Assembly (NCBI RefSeq): GCF_947581735.1
Contig: NZ_CANPVT010000053.1
Span: forward strand, 1-64,000
Source of the DNA: Candidatus Palauibacter soopunensis
Lineage (GTDB): Bacteria; Gemmatimonadota; Gemmatimonadetes; Palauibacterales; Palauibacteraceae
Direction of reading: 5' to 3'
DNA: 64,000 nucleotides
The notes beneath the pieces were generated by a model. That model worked only from the letters and a program-made list of their open reading frames with translations, ran no database searches and was not told where the DNA came from. Positions 1 to 9,004 of this stretch are shown in pieces. Both the position numbers and the translations under genes were made by a program. Each line of letters starts with the position of its first letter. Position 1 is the first letter of the stretch.

Positions 1-58
1 CGTGACCCGGTCGTGCAAATCACGCGGGAATCTGCATGATTATGGGAGACAAGCCCGC

Positions 59-409
59 CTACTCGTCGGATTCGGGACGGCGCCGCTGCCTCTTCGTGAG
101 GGAGCGGCGCCGTTTCTCTTTCAGCCGTTCCTCCCGGGAGGCCCGGCTGGGCTTCGTCGGGCGGCGGGGCCTGGGGGTGTGCTCCCGCTCCCGGAGGGCG
201 GCGCGGAGCCGAGCCAGGGCGCGGGCGCGGTTGCGGTGTTGACTGCGGGACTCGCGCGCGGTCACGACGATGCCGGTGGGGCGGTGCGTGAGCCGGACGG
301 CCGACTCCGTCTTGTTCTGGTGCTGGCCGCCCGGACCGCCGGCCCGGAACGTCTCGACCGTGCACTCGGCGAGCAGTTCTTCGTCGCTGCGTGACTCCGC
401 GGCACTCAC
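59..409 (-). CDS. RF-1 domain peptide chain release factor-like protein
   Basis: A 116-residue protein with the class I release factor catalytic loop: GGPGGQ lies near residues 24-29, followed by the usual H-Q-N-K and S-A-V-R-L pattern. In this family the GGQ loop enters the ribosomal peptidyl-transferase centre and hydrolyses peptidyl-tRNA. The protein lacks the codon-recognition domains of RF1/RF2 and ends in a long Arg/Lys-rich tail, as in ArfB-type rescue factors, where such a tail binds the empty mRNA channel of stalled ribosomes. It is shorter than typical ArfB (about 140 residues). It is transcribed divergently from the PH-domain pair. A role in ribosome rescue is inferred from the domain alone. 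Confidence 0.85.
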   Translation of the reverse strand: MSAAESRSDEELLAECTVETFRAGGPGGQHQNKTESAVRLTHRPTGIVVTARESRSQHRNRARALARLRAALREREHTPRPRRPTKPSRASREERLKEKRRRSLTKRQRRRPESDE

Positions 410-495
410 CGCTTCCTCCCGTCGGATCGCCGGCGCGGTTTCCGCCGGCCAGGAGCGCGGACACGAAAACCGTTCGATCAGCGTAACTTGTCCAC

Positions 496-1077
496 ATGAA
501 CGAGTCGACGCACAGCCCCGAGACGCCGGACCCGGCCGAGATGGCCGCCTCGACGGGCTCGTCGGACCCGGCGACCGGCGGCATCGCGGACGGGGTGCGG
601 CGTTCGCTCGATCCGAAGGTGATCCCGCTGCAGCGCACGATCGGCGGCATCGTCACGGGTTGTGTCTCGCTCCCGCTTGCGGCGGGCGTCGCCGTGCTGT
701 GGGTCGTGGCCGGGCCGCCACCCGGCGTCGTGGCGGGGTTGGTCAGCGTCTGGAGCGCCATCACGGTCGCGCTGGGCTGGTGGCTGTACCGGTGGCCGGT
801 CCTTCACCACCGTCACGCGTCCTACGCCGTGCACCCGGACGGGATCGAGATCCGCAAGGGCGTGATCTGGCGGCAGGCGATCAGCGTGGCGCGTTCCCGC
901 GTGCAGCACACCGACGTGTCGCAGGGGCCGCTCGAGCGGAAGTACGGCCTCGGGACGCTGGGCATCTACACCGCGGGCACCGACCACGCCAAGGTCTCCC
1001 TCGATGGCCTGGAGCACGGGACGGCGCTCCGCATCCGGGATCATCTCCTGCCGCCGGCGGGAGACGATGCCGTCTGA
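496..1077 (+). CDS. Bacterial PH-domain membrane protein (YdbS-like)
   Basis: A 193-residue protein with a polar N-terminal segment, two membrane helices at about residues 47-70 and 78-98, and a C-terminal bacterial PH (bPH2, formerly DUF304) domain. The characteristic stretch from about residue 130 reads as arginine-rich V-Q-H-T-D followed by [16 protein letters not shown]. Proteins of this type sit beside a larger multi-PH protein (YdbS/YdbT pairs), as here: the next gene overlaps the 3' end by 11 bases. Its molecular role is not established; membrane-associated protein binding is the usual suggestion. The first ATG after the divergent gap is used as the start. Confidence 0.85.
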   Translation: MNESTHSPETPDPAEMAASTGSSDPATGGIADGVRRSLDPKVIPLQRTIGGIVTGCVSLPLAAGVAVLWVVAGPPPGVVAGLVSVWSAITVALGWWLYRWPVLHHRHASYAVHPDGIEIRKGVIWRQAISVARSRVQHTDVSQGPLERKYGLGTLGIYTAGTDHAKVSLDGLEHGTALRIRDHLLPPAGDDAV

Positions 1078-2695
1078 GGCGGCGGCGCCCTCGCGGGCCA
1101 CCGAACACCGGCTCCATCCGCTCTCCATCGGCTTCTCGCTCGGAAGCCAACTGCGGCGGGCGATCCTCCCCCTGATCATCGGAGGCGCGTCGGCCAACTT
1201 CCTGGGCGTCGTGGAGATGCGTTTCGTCCTCCTTGTCGGGCTCATCCCTCTCGTGGTGGGGTCCGTGGTCCGCTACCTGACCTTCCGGTACCGGTACGAG
1301 GAGGCGGAACTCGTGATCCGGAGCGGCCTCCTGTTTCGGCGCGAGCGACACGTGCCGTACGCGAGGATCCAGAACCTCGACGCCGTGCAGGGCGTGTTCC
1401 ATCGCGTGCTGGGTGTCGTGGAGGTCAAGCTCCAGACGGGCGGGGGACAGGAACCCGAGGCGACGCTGACCGTCCTCCCGCTGCCGGCCCTCGAAGCGCT
1501 GCGGGAGCGGGTCCGCGAGGGAAAGCGCGAGGCCGCCGGGGAGGCGGCGGCTGCCGGAGAGGTGACGGACGCCGCGACGGGGACGGGTGCCGGGGAGGCG
1601 GCGACCGGCATACTCGCGGAGCCAGCGGCGACGGATCTCGCGTCGGCCGGCACCCCGGAGGGTCGCACGCTGCTGCATCTTCCCGCGCGCGAACTTCTGC
1701 TCCACGGTCTGCTCCAGAACCGCGGCATGGTGCTGATCGCCGCCGCCTTCGGCCTCGCGTGGGAGACGGGGCTGTTCGAGCGGGCCTCCGACTGGGTCGC
1801 CGGGGAGCAGTCGTGGATCGGGCCCGCGGTCGAGGGCGCCGCCGCGGACGTGGTGGCGGCCGGCGTTCTCGTGACCGTGGCCGCCATTGCGGCGCTCGTC
1901 GTCGCCTTCGTGATCTTCGCCCGACTACTCTCGATCGTCTGGACGCTCGTGCGCCTGCACGACTACCGGGTCGTGCGGTCCGAGGAGGGACTGCGCGCCA
2001 CGTTCGGCATGCTGACGCAGGTCGCCGCGACGATCCCGTTACGCCGCGTTCAGACGGTGACGATCCACGAGGGACCGCTCCACCGCTGGGCGGGCCGGGT
2101 TGCGGTCGGCGTCCAGACCGCCGGAGGAAGCCAGGCCGGGGCGCAGGGGAACGCGGATCCGCACCGGCACCAACTCGCGCCCATCCTGAGACGAGAACGC
2201 CTGCGTGAGTTCCTCCGGGAGGTGATCCCGGAACTGGACGCTCCCGAGGTGAATTGGGAGCCCGTATCTCCGCTCGCCTTCCGGCGCGTGTTGAGGGGAA
2301 CGTGCTTCCTCGCCACGCTGGCCGCGGTGCCGCTCTACTTCGCGCTCGAAGCCTGGGGCGTCGCCTTCCACGCCGCGTTTCTCGCCTGGGCCGTGCTCTA
2401 CGCGCGGCGCTATGTCGACCACCTCGGGTGGGCGCTGAAGGACGACATGGTCTGGTTCCGGAGCGGCTGGCTGTGGCGCCGGACGACGATCGCCCGTTAC
2501 ACCCGCATCCAGGTCGTCGCGCTGCGCGCGTCGCCGATCGACCGCTGGCGGGGCATGGCCAGCCTCCGGGTGGATACGGCCGGAGCGGGGGCCGCCTCCC
2601 ACAAGGTCGACATCCCCTATCTGCCCGTCGACACGGCCCGGGAGCTGCGGACGCTCCTCGCCGCGGAGGCCGCCCGAACCGCCTTCCGCTGGTAG
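1067..2695 (+). CDS. Multi-PH-domain membrane protein (YdbT-like)
   Basis: A 542-residue protein with repeated units of two membrane helices plus a bPH2 domain. PH-type stretches with an R-I-Q-N-L-D or R-V-Q-T-V-type core occur near positions 1363, 2044 and 2500, giving roughly three domains. An Ala/Glu-rich low-complexity linker lies at about 1520-1640. The frame is open upstream to 1004, but ATG at 1067 overlaps the preceding stop by 11 bases and gives the expected YdbT-like N-terminus, so I use it. The architecture and the YdbS-like neighbour mark this as the second half of a conserved two-gene module of unknown biochemical function. Confidence 0.82.
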   Translation: MPSEAAAPSRATEHRLHPLSIGFSLGSQLRRAILPLIIGGASANFLGVVEMRFVLLVGLIPLVVGSVVRYLTFRYRYEEAELVIRSGLLFRRERHVPYARIQNLDAVQGVFHRVLGVVEVKLQTGGGQEPEATLTVLPLPALEALRERVREGKREAAGEAAAAGEVTDAATGTGAGEAATGILAEPAATDLASAGTPEGRTLLHLPARELLLHGLLQNRGMVLIAAAFGLAWETGLFERASDWVAGEQSWIGPAVEGAAADVVAAGVLVTVAAIAALVVAFVIFARLLSIVWTLVRLHDYRVVRSEEGLRATFGMLTQVAATIPLRRVQTVTIHEGPLHRWAGRVAVGVQTAGGSQAGAQGNADPHRHQLAPILRRERLREFLREVIPELDAPEVNWEPVSPLAFRRVLRGTCFLATLAAVPLYFALEAWGVAFHAAFLAWAVLYARRYVDHLGWALKDDMVWFRSGWLWRRTTIARYTRIQVVALRASPIDRWRGMASLRVDTAGAGAASHKVDIPYLPVDTARELRTLLAAEAARTAFRW

Positions 2696-2710
2696 CCGGC
2701 CGTCGCCGGC
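2695..2710. terminator. Hairpin between convergent genes
   Basis: Two GCCGGC arms separated by CGTC lie exactly between the stop codons of the convergent PH-domain gene and the thioredoxin-TPR gene. The stem is perfect and G+C-only, but there is no T-tract, so a bidirectional terminator role is only plausible. Confidence 0.3.
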
Positions 2711-2714
2711 GGCG

Positions 2715-4961
2715 TCAGCGCGTGTCGTCAGCTCCCCGAAGCGCCTCGACGCGCCAGGAGAACTCCTCGTCGAGCTTCAGGGCGGTGCCGATCTTCACGA
2801 ACTGGATGTAGCCCTCGCGGTCGACGAACCAGGTCGTGGGCCAGGCGCTCACCCCCGCGCGCGTCACGTAGTCGTCGTCCACGAGCACGGTGAAGTCGAA
2901 GTTGTTCTTCGCCAGGTACTCCTCGATCACGTCGTTCGTGCGGTCGTTGCTGATCGAGAGCACGGCGACCTCCGCGTCGTCGCGGTAGCGCTCATCGAAC
3001 TTCTGGTACTCCGGCATCTCGACGACGCACGGCCCGCACCACGTCCCCCAGAAGTGCAGCACGGCGATCTTCCCCTCGAGGTCCGCCGAGTCGACCATTT
3101 CGCCGTCGAGCCGCGCGAGCGTGAACGGTTCGTACGTGCCCGCCGCCTCCACTCGCGACTCGAGGATGCGATCGCGCCGCCGGATCCGGTCGCGTTCGTC
3201 GAGCGTCGCGAGGTACTCCTCGATCCCGTCGCGGCTCCCGTTCCGGCTCTCGTAGAGCGCTTCGAGCGCCGCCTCGTTCGGGTTCTCGCCACGGGCGGCC
3301 CCGAATCCGGCGATGTAGGAGTCCTCGGCCCGATCCAGCCACTCGGTGAACGCCTCGGTATCTCCCGCCTTCTCTGCCTCGGCGGCCAACTGCTCGTACA
3401 CCTGACCCGCGTGATACCTTGCGTCCCGGTTGCGGTCATTGATTGCCAGCGCGCGCTCCAGGGTGTGGCGCCCGTCGTCCGTGCGGCCGGCCTTGAAGTA
3501 CGCCCAGCCGATGACGTCGTAGATGCCGCCCAGGTAGTACCGAAGTGTCTGATCCCACTCGCCCTCCGTATCGTACCGGTATCGCGACTCGTTCAATCGC
3601 TCCAGCACAATGGGCATGCCCTCGCGTACGATGTCGACCGCCTCGAGCGGGTATGGCGTGTGATCGATCATCGCGAGCGGGGCTTCCCCGAACGTGAAGT
3701 AGGGATTGAGACGCTCGTACTTCGCGAGCCCCCGGATCGCCTCGGCCAACTCTTCGGCGGGAACGGGGTCCATCGCGTTGAGCGCCGAGTAGAGATCGAG
3801 ATAGACGCCGCCTGTGAAGACGTCGCTGTAGAGCGGGCGTTCCAGATAGCGATACGCCGCACCGCGAACCAGGGGGAGTTGGGCCCGATACTCCGGCGAG
3901 TCTTCGCCGTGCGCCTGGTAGATCTCGTATGATTCCCGGCTGATTCTTCGCGTCTCGCCCACGTACACGGTCATCGCGTGATAGCTCGCCGGATCGCTCT
4001 CGACGATTCGGGCCTCGAGTTCGGCCGCGCGCTCTTCGTCTTCCATCTGCCGGTACATGGAGGCCATGGCCTGCAGGCCCTCCAGGGTCTCGGGGCTCGC
4101 CTCCCGATATGCCGCCATGCTCGCTTCCACCGCCGCCTGCCGTTCCTCGGCGGGAAGGAGTTCCGACTGCCACAAGCCCCTCCAGTGCTGGCTCCGCACG
4201 TCCCCCGACCCCGGTGCGAGTTCGAGGGCGGTCTCCATGAGCGTCGTCCACTCGTCCATGCGGCGGGCGTTGTAGGCCTCGTTGGCCAGCCACGTGTATC
4301 CGCTGACGTGGTTCGGGAAGCGCTCAATGAGTTCCGTGAACGTCGCCGAGCTGGTGTCCGCCCATGTCGGATCGTCCAGCGCGTAGCGGGCCTGCGACTC
4401 GATCCGGCCCTTCATTCGCAGAACCTCCGGCCAGGCGCGGGTCTCTTCGTCGAACGATGCGAGCAACTCGCGTGCCGCGTTGAAATCGGCTTGCGCCAGC
4501 GCCCTCAGGTAGAGGAAAGCGAACTCCGGCTGCGGCGAAGCCTCCCACGCCGTCCGCACGGTCTCGACCGCGAGCTTCGCTTCACGGTCGAGGAGGTGCG
4601 CATAGGCCTTCGCGTAGAGGCCCCACGGGTTCTTCGGATCTTCGGCGAGAAGCGCATCGGCTTGCTCGCGGACCTCCTTCGACAGGCCCCAGCCCGCGAG
4701 CTGGTAGGCGTAGAGGCCTCGAAGTTCCGCGTCGTCCGGAGCGCGGGCGACCCACTCGTCTCCGAACAGCTTCCCGGCCTCGAACGTGCGCAGCCGCGCA
4801 TGGTCCCGAAGCTGCTGCTTCGCCGCCGCGAGTTCCTCGGCAGTGTAGTCGGGCGGCACGGCACCATCCCCGCACGCTCCAAGCAGCGCGCCCGCAAACA
4901 CGATGAGCGGAAGAAGAAGAATTCCGACCTTCGGACCGGATCGGCGGGAACGCGTCGACAT
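2715..4961 (-). CDS. TPR lipoprotein with C-terminal TlpA-like thioredoxin domain
   Basis: A 748-residue exported protein. The start at 4961 follows a good Shine-Dalgarno (GGAGGTG) and gives a lipoprotein signal peptide ending in LLGACGD; a longer frame to 5039 is open but places the signal internally. The central 500 residues are helical and TPR-like, with a repeated Y-A pattern. The last 120 residues form a redoxin/TlpA domain with active site WCGPC (Cys642 and Cys645) and the cis-proline segment AWPTTW about 60 residues later. TlpA-type domains reduce or exchange disulfides in the periplasm. The TPR part probably recruits client proteins. No partner gene adjoins it. Confidence 0.85.
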   Translation of the reverse strand: MSTRSRRSGPKVGILLLPLIVFAGALLGACGDGAVPPDYTAEELAAAKQQLRDHARLRTFEAGKLFGDEWVARAPDDAELRGLYAYQLAGWGLSKEVREQADALLAEDPKNPWGLYAKAYAHLLDREAKLAVETVRTAWEASPQPEFAFLYLRALAQADFNAARELLASFDEETRAWPEVLRMKGRIESQARYALDDPTWADTSSATFTELIERFPNHVSGYTWLANEAYNARRMDEWTTLMETALELAPGSGDVRSQHWRGLWQSELLPAEERQAAVEASMAAYREASPETLEGLQAMASMYRQMEDEERAAELEARIVESDPASYHAMTVYVGETRRISRESYEIYQAHGEDSPEYRAQLPLVRGAAYRYLERPLYSDVFTGGVYLDLYSALNAMDPVPAEELAEAIRGLAKYERLNPYFTFGEAPLAMIDHTPYPLEAVDIVREGMPIVLERLNESRYRYDTEGEWDQTLRYYLGGIYDVIGWAYFKAGRTDDGRHTLERALAINDRNRDARYHAGQVYEQLAAEAEKAGDTEAFTEWLDRAEDSYIAGFGAARGENPNEAALEALYESRNGSRDGIEEYLATLDERDRIRRRDRILESRVEAAGTYEPFTLARLDGEMVDSADLEGKIAVLHFWGTWCGPCVVEMPEYQKFDERYRDDAEVAVLSISNDRTNDVIEEYLAKNNFDFTVLVDDDYVTRAGVSAWPTTWFVDREGYIQFVKIGTALKLDEEFSWRVEALRGADDTR

Positions 4962-5122
4962 CGCACACCTCCGGGGCAGGGGCAGCCTGAGCCTCTCAAC
5001 CTGTAAGGACGCTGACGGCACGAAAAGGGTTTCCCGCACGCCCGCGCGCGTGATCCGACTATGACGTGATACCGCGGCCGCGCCGTTGAGGTCCCGTTGA
5101 GCCGGGACCGGACATCCATCGT

Positions 5123-6682
5123 ATGTTGCGAACGATGATCGACCTCGGCGCCTCCCCCCCGGAATCCGTCCTGCGCGACGTGTTCGGCTACGACGAATTC
5201 CGGCCGGGACAGGCGCACATCATCGATTCCGTCCTCGCGGGGCGGGATTGCATCGGCGTCATGCCCACAGGGGCGGGGAAATCGCTCACCTTCCAGATCC
5301 CGGCACGTCTCATGCCGGGGACGGTGCTCGTCCTCTCCCCGCTCATCAGCCTCATGAAGGACCAGGTCGATGCCCTCCGCGACCTCGGGTTCCGGGCCAC
5401 GGCGATCAACTCGTCGCTCGCGGCGGACGAGCGCCGGCGCCGGCTGCGGGGATTCGAGCGCGGGGACTATGAACTCGTCTACCTGGCGCCGGAAGCGCTG
5501 GGGCCGCACATGCGGGCACGCCTCCGTTACGCGCCGCTTTCCCTGATCGTCGTCGACGAGGCGCACTGTATCTCGCAGTGGGGACACGACTTTCGTCCGT
5601 CCTACCGCGCGCTCCAGGGACTGAGGGACGAGATTCGCGACGAAGGCGCGGGAGGAAACGGACTGCCGATCCTCGCGCTCACCGCGACCGCCACCCGGCG
5701 GGTCGCCGCCGACATCGTTCGACAGTTGGGGATGAGGAAACCCGAGGGATACAAGGGTTCCTTCTTTCGCTCGAACCTCCGCGTCGTCTGCCGCAAGAAG
5801 GGGGAGGGGAATACGCGGGCCGAGATTCTCGGGCTCATCCGGCGGCACCGGGGGGAGAGCGGGATCGTCTACTGCCTGTCGCGAAAGTCCGTGGAACAGA
5901 TGGCGGAGTTCCTGCGGCGCGAGGGCGTCGACGCCGTCCCCTACCACGCGGGACTCGACGACGACGCGCGGGCTGAGCACCAGGACGCCTTCGCCCGCGA
6001 CGAGGTCGACGTGGTCGTGGCGACGATCGCGTTCGGGATGGGGATCGACAAGTCCAACGTGCGCTTCGTCATCCACCGGGACATGCCGTCGGACATCGAG
6101 TCGTGGTACCAGGAGATCGGACGCGCCGGACGGGACGGACTCCCGAGCGATTGCGTGCTCTTCTACTCGTGGGCGGACGTGAAGGTGCGCGAGCGGTTCC
6201 TCGCCGAGATCGACGATCCGGGGGTGAGCGAGGCGAAGCGCCGGGCGGCCGTCGACCTCTTCCGGCTCGCGGACCGCGACGCGTGCCGCCACCGCGGGCT
6301 GCTCGCCTACTTCGGGGAGGACTTCGATGGGTGCGGCGAGTCGTGCGACGTGTGTACGGGACTCGGCGTGACGGATCTCGTGGACGTGCTCCCCGTGCTC
6401 AAGCGGAAGGCGCGCGCGGCGGGCTCCCGGCGGCGCCCCGCGGCGGCCGATGTCGACCGGTCGCCGTCGGACCCCACCTTCCAGCGCCTCCGCACGCTGC
6501 GGAAGCAACTGGCGGACGCGCGCGGCGTCCCCGCCTACATCGTGTTCAGCGACCAGGTGCTGTGGGACCTGATCGACCTGCGCCCCGGCTCGCCCGAGGA
6601 GATGCTGCGGGTCCCCGGCATCGGCCCCGCCAAGCTCCAGCAGTACGGCGACGTGTTCCTGGATGCGCTACGCGAGAGTTGA
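5123..6682 (+). CDS. recQ: RecQ-family ATP-dependent DNA helicase, short form
   Basis: A 519-residue SF2 3'-5' DNA helicase. The Walker A motif TGAGKS is at residues 49-54, DEAH at 145-148, the SAT-like motif TATAT near 187, and motif VI around QEIGRAGRDG at 330-339. Zinc-binding cysteines are Cys388, Cys404, Cys408 and Cys411. An HRDC domain occupies about 450-519. Between zinc module and HRDC only about 40 linker residues remain, so the winged-helix part of the usual RQC domain appears absent and the protein is shorter than E. coli RecQ (about 610 residues). The ATG at 5135 is an alternative start. Expected role: unwinding of recombination and stalled-fork intermediates. Confidence 0.92.
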   Translation: MLRTMIDLGASPPESVLRDVFGYDEFRPGQAHIIDSVLAGRDCIGVMPTGAGKSLTFQIPARLMPGTVLVLSPLISLMKDQVDALRDLGFRATAINSSLAADERRRRLRGFERGDYELVYLAPEALGPHMRARLRYAPLSLIVVDEAHCISQWGHDFRPSYRALQGLRDEIRDEGAGGNGLPILALTATATRRVAADIVRQLGMRKPEGYKGSFFRSNLRVVCRKKGEGNTRAEILGLIRRHRGESGIVYCLSRKSVEQMAEFLRREGVDAVPYHAGLDDDARAEHQDAFARDEVDVVVATIAFGMGIDKSNVRFVIHRDMPSDIESWYQEIGRAGRDGLPSDCVLFYSWADVKVRERFLAEIDDPGVSEAKRRAAVDLFRLADRDACRHRGLLAYFGEDFDGCGESCDVCTGLGVTDLVDVLPVLKRKARAAGSRRRPAAADVDRSPSDPTFQRLRTLRKQLADARGVPAYIVFSDQVLWDLIDLRPGSPEEMLRVPGIGPAKLQQYGDVFLDALRES

Positions 6683-7515
6683 TGCCGGAGGTCTTTTTCC
6701 ACGCGGGAGCGGGCCGGGCGGCCTCGCGGTGGCTGCAGGAACGGGTGTTTCCGCGTTTTCGGGGCGTGCGCTACGTGCCGCGCACCCGGTTTCGGCAGAG
6801 CGCGAAGGTGATGCGGCGGGGCGGAGATCTTCCCGTGCTCGTGTCCCGGCAACTCGGATACCGCGAGTTGACGCCCGCCGTGGAGTGGTTCGCGCGCGCG
6901 GCGCCGGCGGCCCGGCCGATTCTGGTCCTGCGCCGCCACGATGAGTGGCTCCGGTCGGTGTATCTCCGGGAGATCAAGGAGCTGCGCCATGTCCCGTTCG
7001 AGGCCTTCATCGACCTCGAGCGCGACGAAGGCGTCCGGCCGCAGTCCTCGGCCCTCTTCCGCGAGCGCATCCGGGTGCTCGAGGACCACTTCGAGCATCG
7101 GCCCCTCGTCCTCTTCTTCGACCAGCTCGTCGAGGATCCCCGGGCCTTCGTTCGCACCATCGCCGACTACGTGGGCGCGTCGTATGACGAGGCCCGGATC
7201 TCGTTCCGCCCGTCGAACCGTTCCTATCGCGACCGGCAGTACCGATTCCTGCGCGAGGTGCGTCGACGCTGGCCCGTGAAGCGGCGCGAAGAGCCCGCGT
7301 CCGCCGGCCTCCGGTGGCTCCGTGTGCGGTCTCGCCGGCTCGCCTGGCACGCGGGCGTAACGCTCGGACGCGTCGCGCCGGAGCGGCTCCTGAGTTCCGA
7401 CCCGCTCCTCACCGAAGCGCAACTCGCGCGCGCCCGCGCCTTCTACGCAGCGGACTGGGAGGCCTGCGTGGACTACGCCCGCCGGCACAACCCGGGACTC
7501 CTCGCCGGCGAATGA
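6682..7515 (+). CDS. Sulfotransferase-family protein
   Basis: A 277-residue protein whose ATG overlaps the recQ stop by one base (TGATG), implying translational coupling. The N-terminal strand-loop-helix FFHAGAGRAASRWLQ resembles the 5'-phosphosulfate loop of PAPS-dependent sulfotransferases. The segment near residue 80, ending in R-R-H-D-E-W-L-R-S-V-Y, matches their 3'-phosphate-binding motif. These enzymes move sulfate from PAPS to hydroxyls or amines of carbohydrates, lipids or small molecules; the acceptor cannot be told from sequence. The C-terminus is Arg-rich. Coupling to a helicase gene looks fortuitous rather than functional. Family assignment is moderately sure; activity is inference. 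Confidence 0.65.
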   Translation: MPEVFFHAGAGRAASRWLQERVFPRFRGVRYVPRTRFRQSAKVMRRGGDLPVLVSRQLGYRELTPAVEWFARAAPAARPILVLRRHDEWLRSVYLREIKELRHVPFEAFIDLERDEGVRPQSSALFRERIRVLEDHFEHRPLVLFFDQLVEDPRAFVRTIADYVGASYDEARISFRPSNRSYRDRQYRFLREVRRRWPVKRREEPASAGLRWLRVRSRRLAWHAGVTLGRVAPERLLSSDPLLTEAQLARARAFYAADWEACVDYARRHNPGLLAGE

Positions 7516-7518
7516 CCC

Positions 7519-7693
7519 TAGCAGCCCGTGGCAAAAGCCCCGCTGCGTTCGAGCGGCGCTGCATCTCGCCTGAAACGCTGCGCTCTGCGTCGCTCCTCGG
7601 TCAAATAGCGCTGCAAGTCGGACGCTTGGAATCCCATGATGTCCGAAGTCGTCCATAACAGTTCGTAACATCTTGCATTTACAACGCTTTAGG
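7519..7693 (+). repeat. Left copy of an imperfect inverted repeat bounding the integrase island
   Basis: This non-coding stretch starts 3 bases after the sulfotransferase stop. Its first 25 bases (TAGCAGCCCGTGGCAAAA then GCCCCGC), the internal CTCGCCTGA (about 7565-7573), AATAGCGCTG near 7606, TTCGTAAC (7662-7669), TTGCAT and TTTAGG recur in the same order in reverse complement at 15011-15143. Spacing differs between the copies. It may be the end of a mobile element or one copy of a dispersed repeat. Confidence 0.55.
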
Positions 7694-7710
7694 TAGGGTT
7701 TCTCCTACCT
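7691..7710. repeat. Hairpin upstream of the integrase
   Basis: AGGTAGG and CCTACCT flank a 6-base loop, 56 bases before the integrase start. Such a dyad next to an integrase could be an attachment core, an operator or a terminator for upstream transcription. The sequence alone does not decide. Confidence 0.35.
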
Positions 7711-7765
7711 CTGCCGTCCAGCTACGATCCTTGCCATCCCGCTCCATCCCGGCTACGATTAGGGG

Positions 7766-8995
7766 ATGGATAATGGTAACACTTCCCCCACGAAACGCCC
7801 GCGAGGCAAGCCCCGAGGCCGCCATCCACACAAGCGGCTCTCCGCCCCCTTCGTGCGCTCCGCACCGCCCGGAAGACACTGCGACGGGAACGGACTCTAC
7901 CTCTACGTCCAGAAGACCGGAACCCGCAGCTGGATTCAACGCCTCGTCATCCGGGGACGCAAGCGGGAGCTCGGACTCGGAAGCGTCGAACTGGTCTCTC
8001 TCGCCGAAGCCCGCGAGCAGGCGCTCGCCAACCGGAAGCTCGCCCGTTCGGGCGGCGATCCCTTGGCCGAGAAGCGGCGGCTGGTCGGCATCCCCACCTT
8101 CGCCGAAGCCTCTAAGCTCGTGGTCGAGCAGAAGCGGGCCGGGTGGCGGAGCGCCGCGTACGCCAAGGAATGGTTCCGCAACTTGGAGATTCACGCCTTC
8201 CCCCGCATCGGGGATGTCGCCGTCTCGGAGGTCACTAGCGGCGACGTGCTGGAGATCCTCACCCCGATCTGGCACACCATGGGTCCCACGGCCCGGTTCG
8301 TGCATATGCGCATCCGGGCGGTCTTGGAGTGGGCCATCGCCATGGAATGGAGGACGGACAACCCCTGCGACCGGATCCTTCACCTGCTGGGACCGCAGCA
8401 CGATGTCGTCACCCACCACAAGGCCCTGCCTCACGGCGAGGTCGCCGCGGCCGTCGCGAAGGTGCGGGCGGCGGATCCGGGGAGAGTGGACACGTTGGCC
8501 TTCGAGTTCCTTGTCCTGACGGCGGCGCGTGGTGCCGAGGTCCGTGGCGCGGTGTGGAGCGAGATGGATGAACGCTCGGGTGTTTGGACGATCCCCGCAA
8601 CCCGGATGAAGACCGGGCGCGAGCAGCGGGTGCCGCTGTGCGAGCGGGCACTGGAGATTCTGGAGGCGGCCCGAAAGCTGGAGGGCGGGAAGAATCCGGT
8701 CGTGTTCGTGAACGAGCGCGGGAGGACGCTGGACGGGAAGCGGCTGAACCGGCTCTTGAGGAAGCACGGGATCGCGGCGGTGCCGCACGGGTTCCGGTCG
8801 TCGTTCCGGGACTGGGCGGCGGAGAAGACCGACCATCCCCGCGAGGTGGTCGAGGCGGCGCTGGCGCACGTGGTCAAGAGCAAGGTCGAGGCCGCGTACC
8901 GCCGCACGGACCTGTTCGAGCGGCGGCGTCGGCTCATGGCCGACTGGGAAGCGTATCTCGCGGGCCGGGGAGCGGGCACCGGGACCCAGCCTTGA
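7766..8995 (+). CDS. P4-type tyrosine recombinase (integrase)
   Basis: A 409-residue site-specific recombinase. The N-terminal 105 residues are the arm-binding domain typical of P4-like integrases (GLYLYVQKTGTRSW, then GLGSVELVSLAEAREQA). A core-binding helical domain follows at about 110-205. The catalytic domain has Arg255 in TAARGAEVR, a candidate Lys282, His341 and Arg344 in HGFRSSFRDW, His368 and nucleophile Tyr378. All active-site positions are present, so the enzyme may be functional. It marks the left side of an accessory region of poorly conserved genes. I see no tRNA gene next to it, which is unusual for this family. Confidence 0.92.
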   Translation: MDNGNTSPTKRPRGKPRGRHPHKRLSAPFVRSAPPGRHCDGNGLYLYVQKTGTRSWIQRLVIRGRKRELGLGSVELVSLAEAREQALANRKLARSGGDPLAEKRRLVGIPTFAEASKLVVEQKRAGWRSAAYAKEWFRNLEIHAFPRIGDVAVSEVTSGDVLEILTPIWHTMGPTARFVHMRIRAVLEWAIAMEWRTDNPCDRILHLLGPQHDVVTHHKALPHGEVAAAVAKVRAADPGRVDTLAFEFLVLTAARGAEVRGAVWSEMDERSGVWTIPATRMKTGREQRVPLCERALEILEAARKLEGGKNPVVFVNERGRTLDGKRLNRLLRKHGIAAVPHGFRSSFRDWAAEKTDHPREVVEAALAHVVKSKVEAAYRRTDLFERRRRLMADWEAYLAGRGAGTGTQP

Positions 8996-9004
8996 CGAGA
9001 GGTG

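Noticed and set aside
4505-6508. 667-codon frame antisense to recQ
   Set aside because: Shadow of recQ, with no family features and low-complexity composition.
7516-7765. A tRNA gene as integration target beside the integrase
   Set aside because: No cloverleaf with T-loop consensus is visible on either strand near the integrase.
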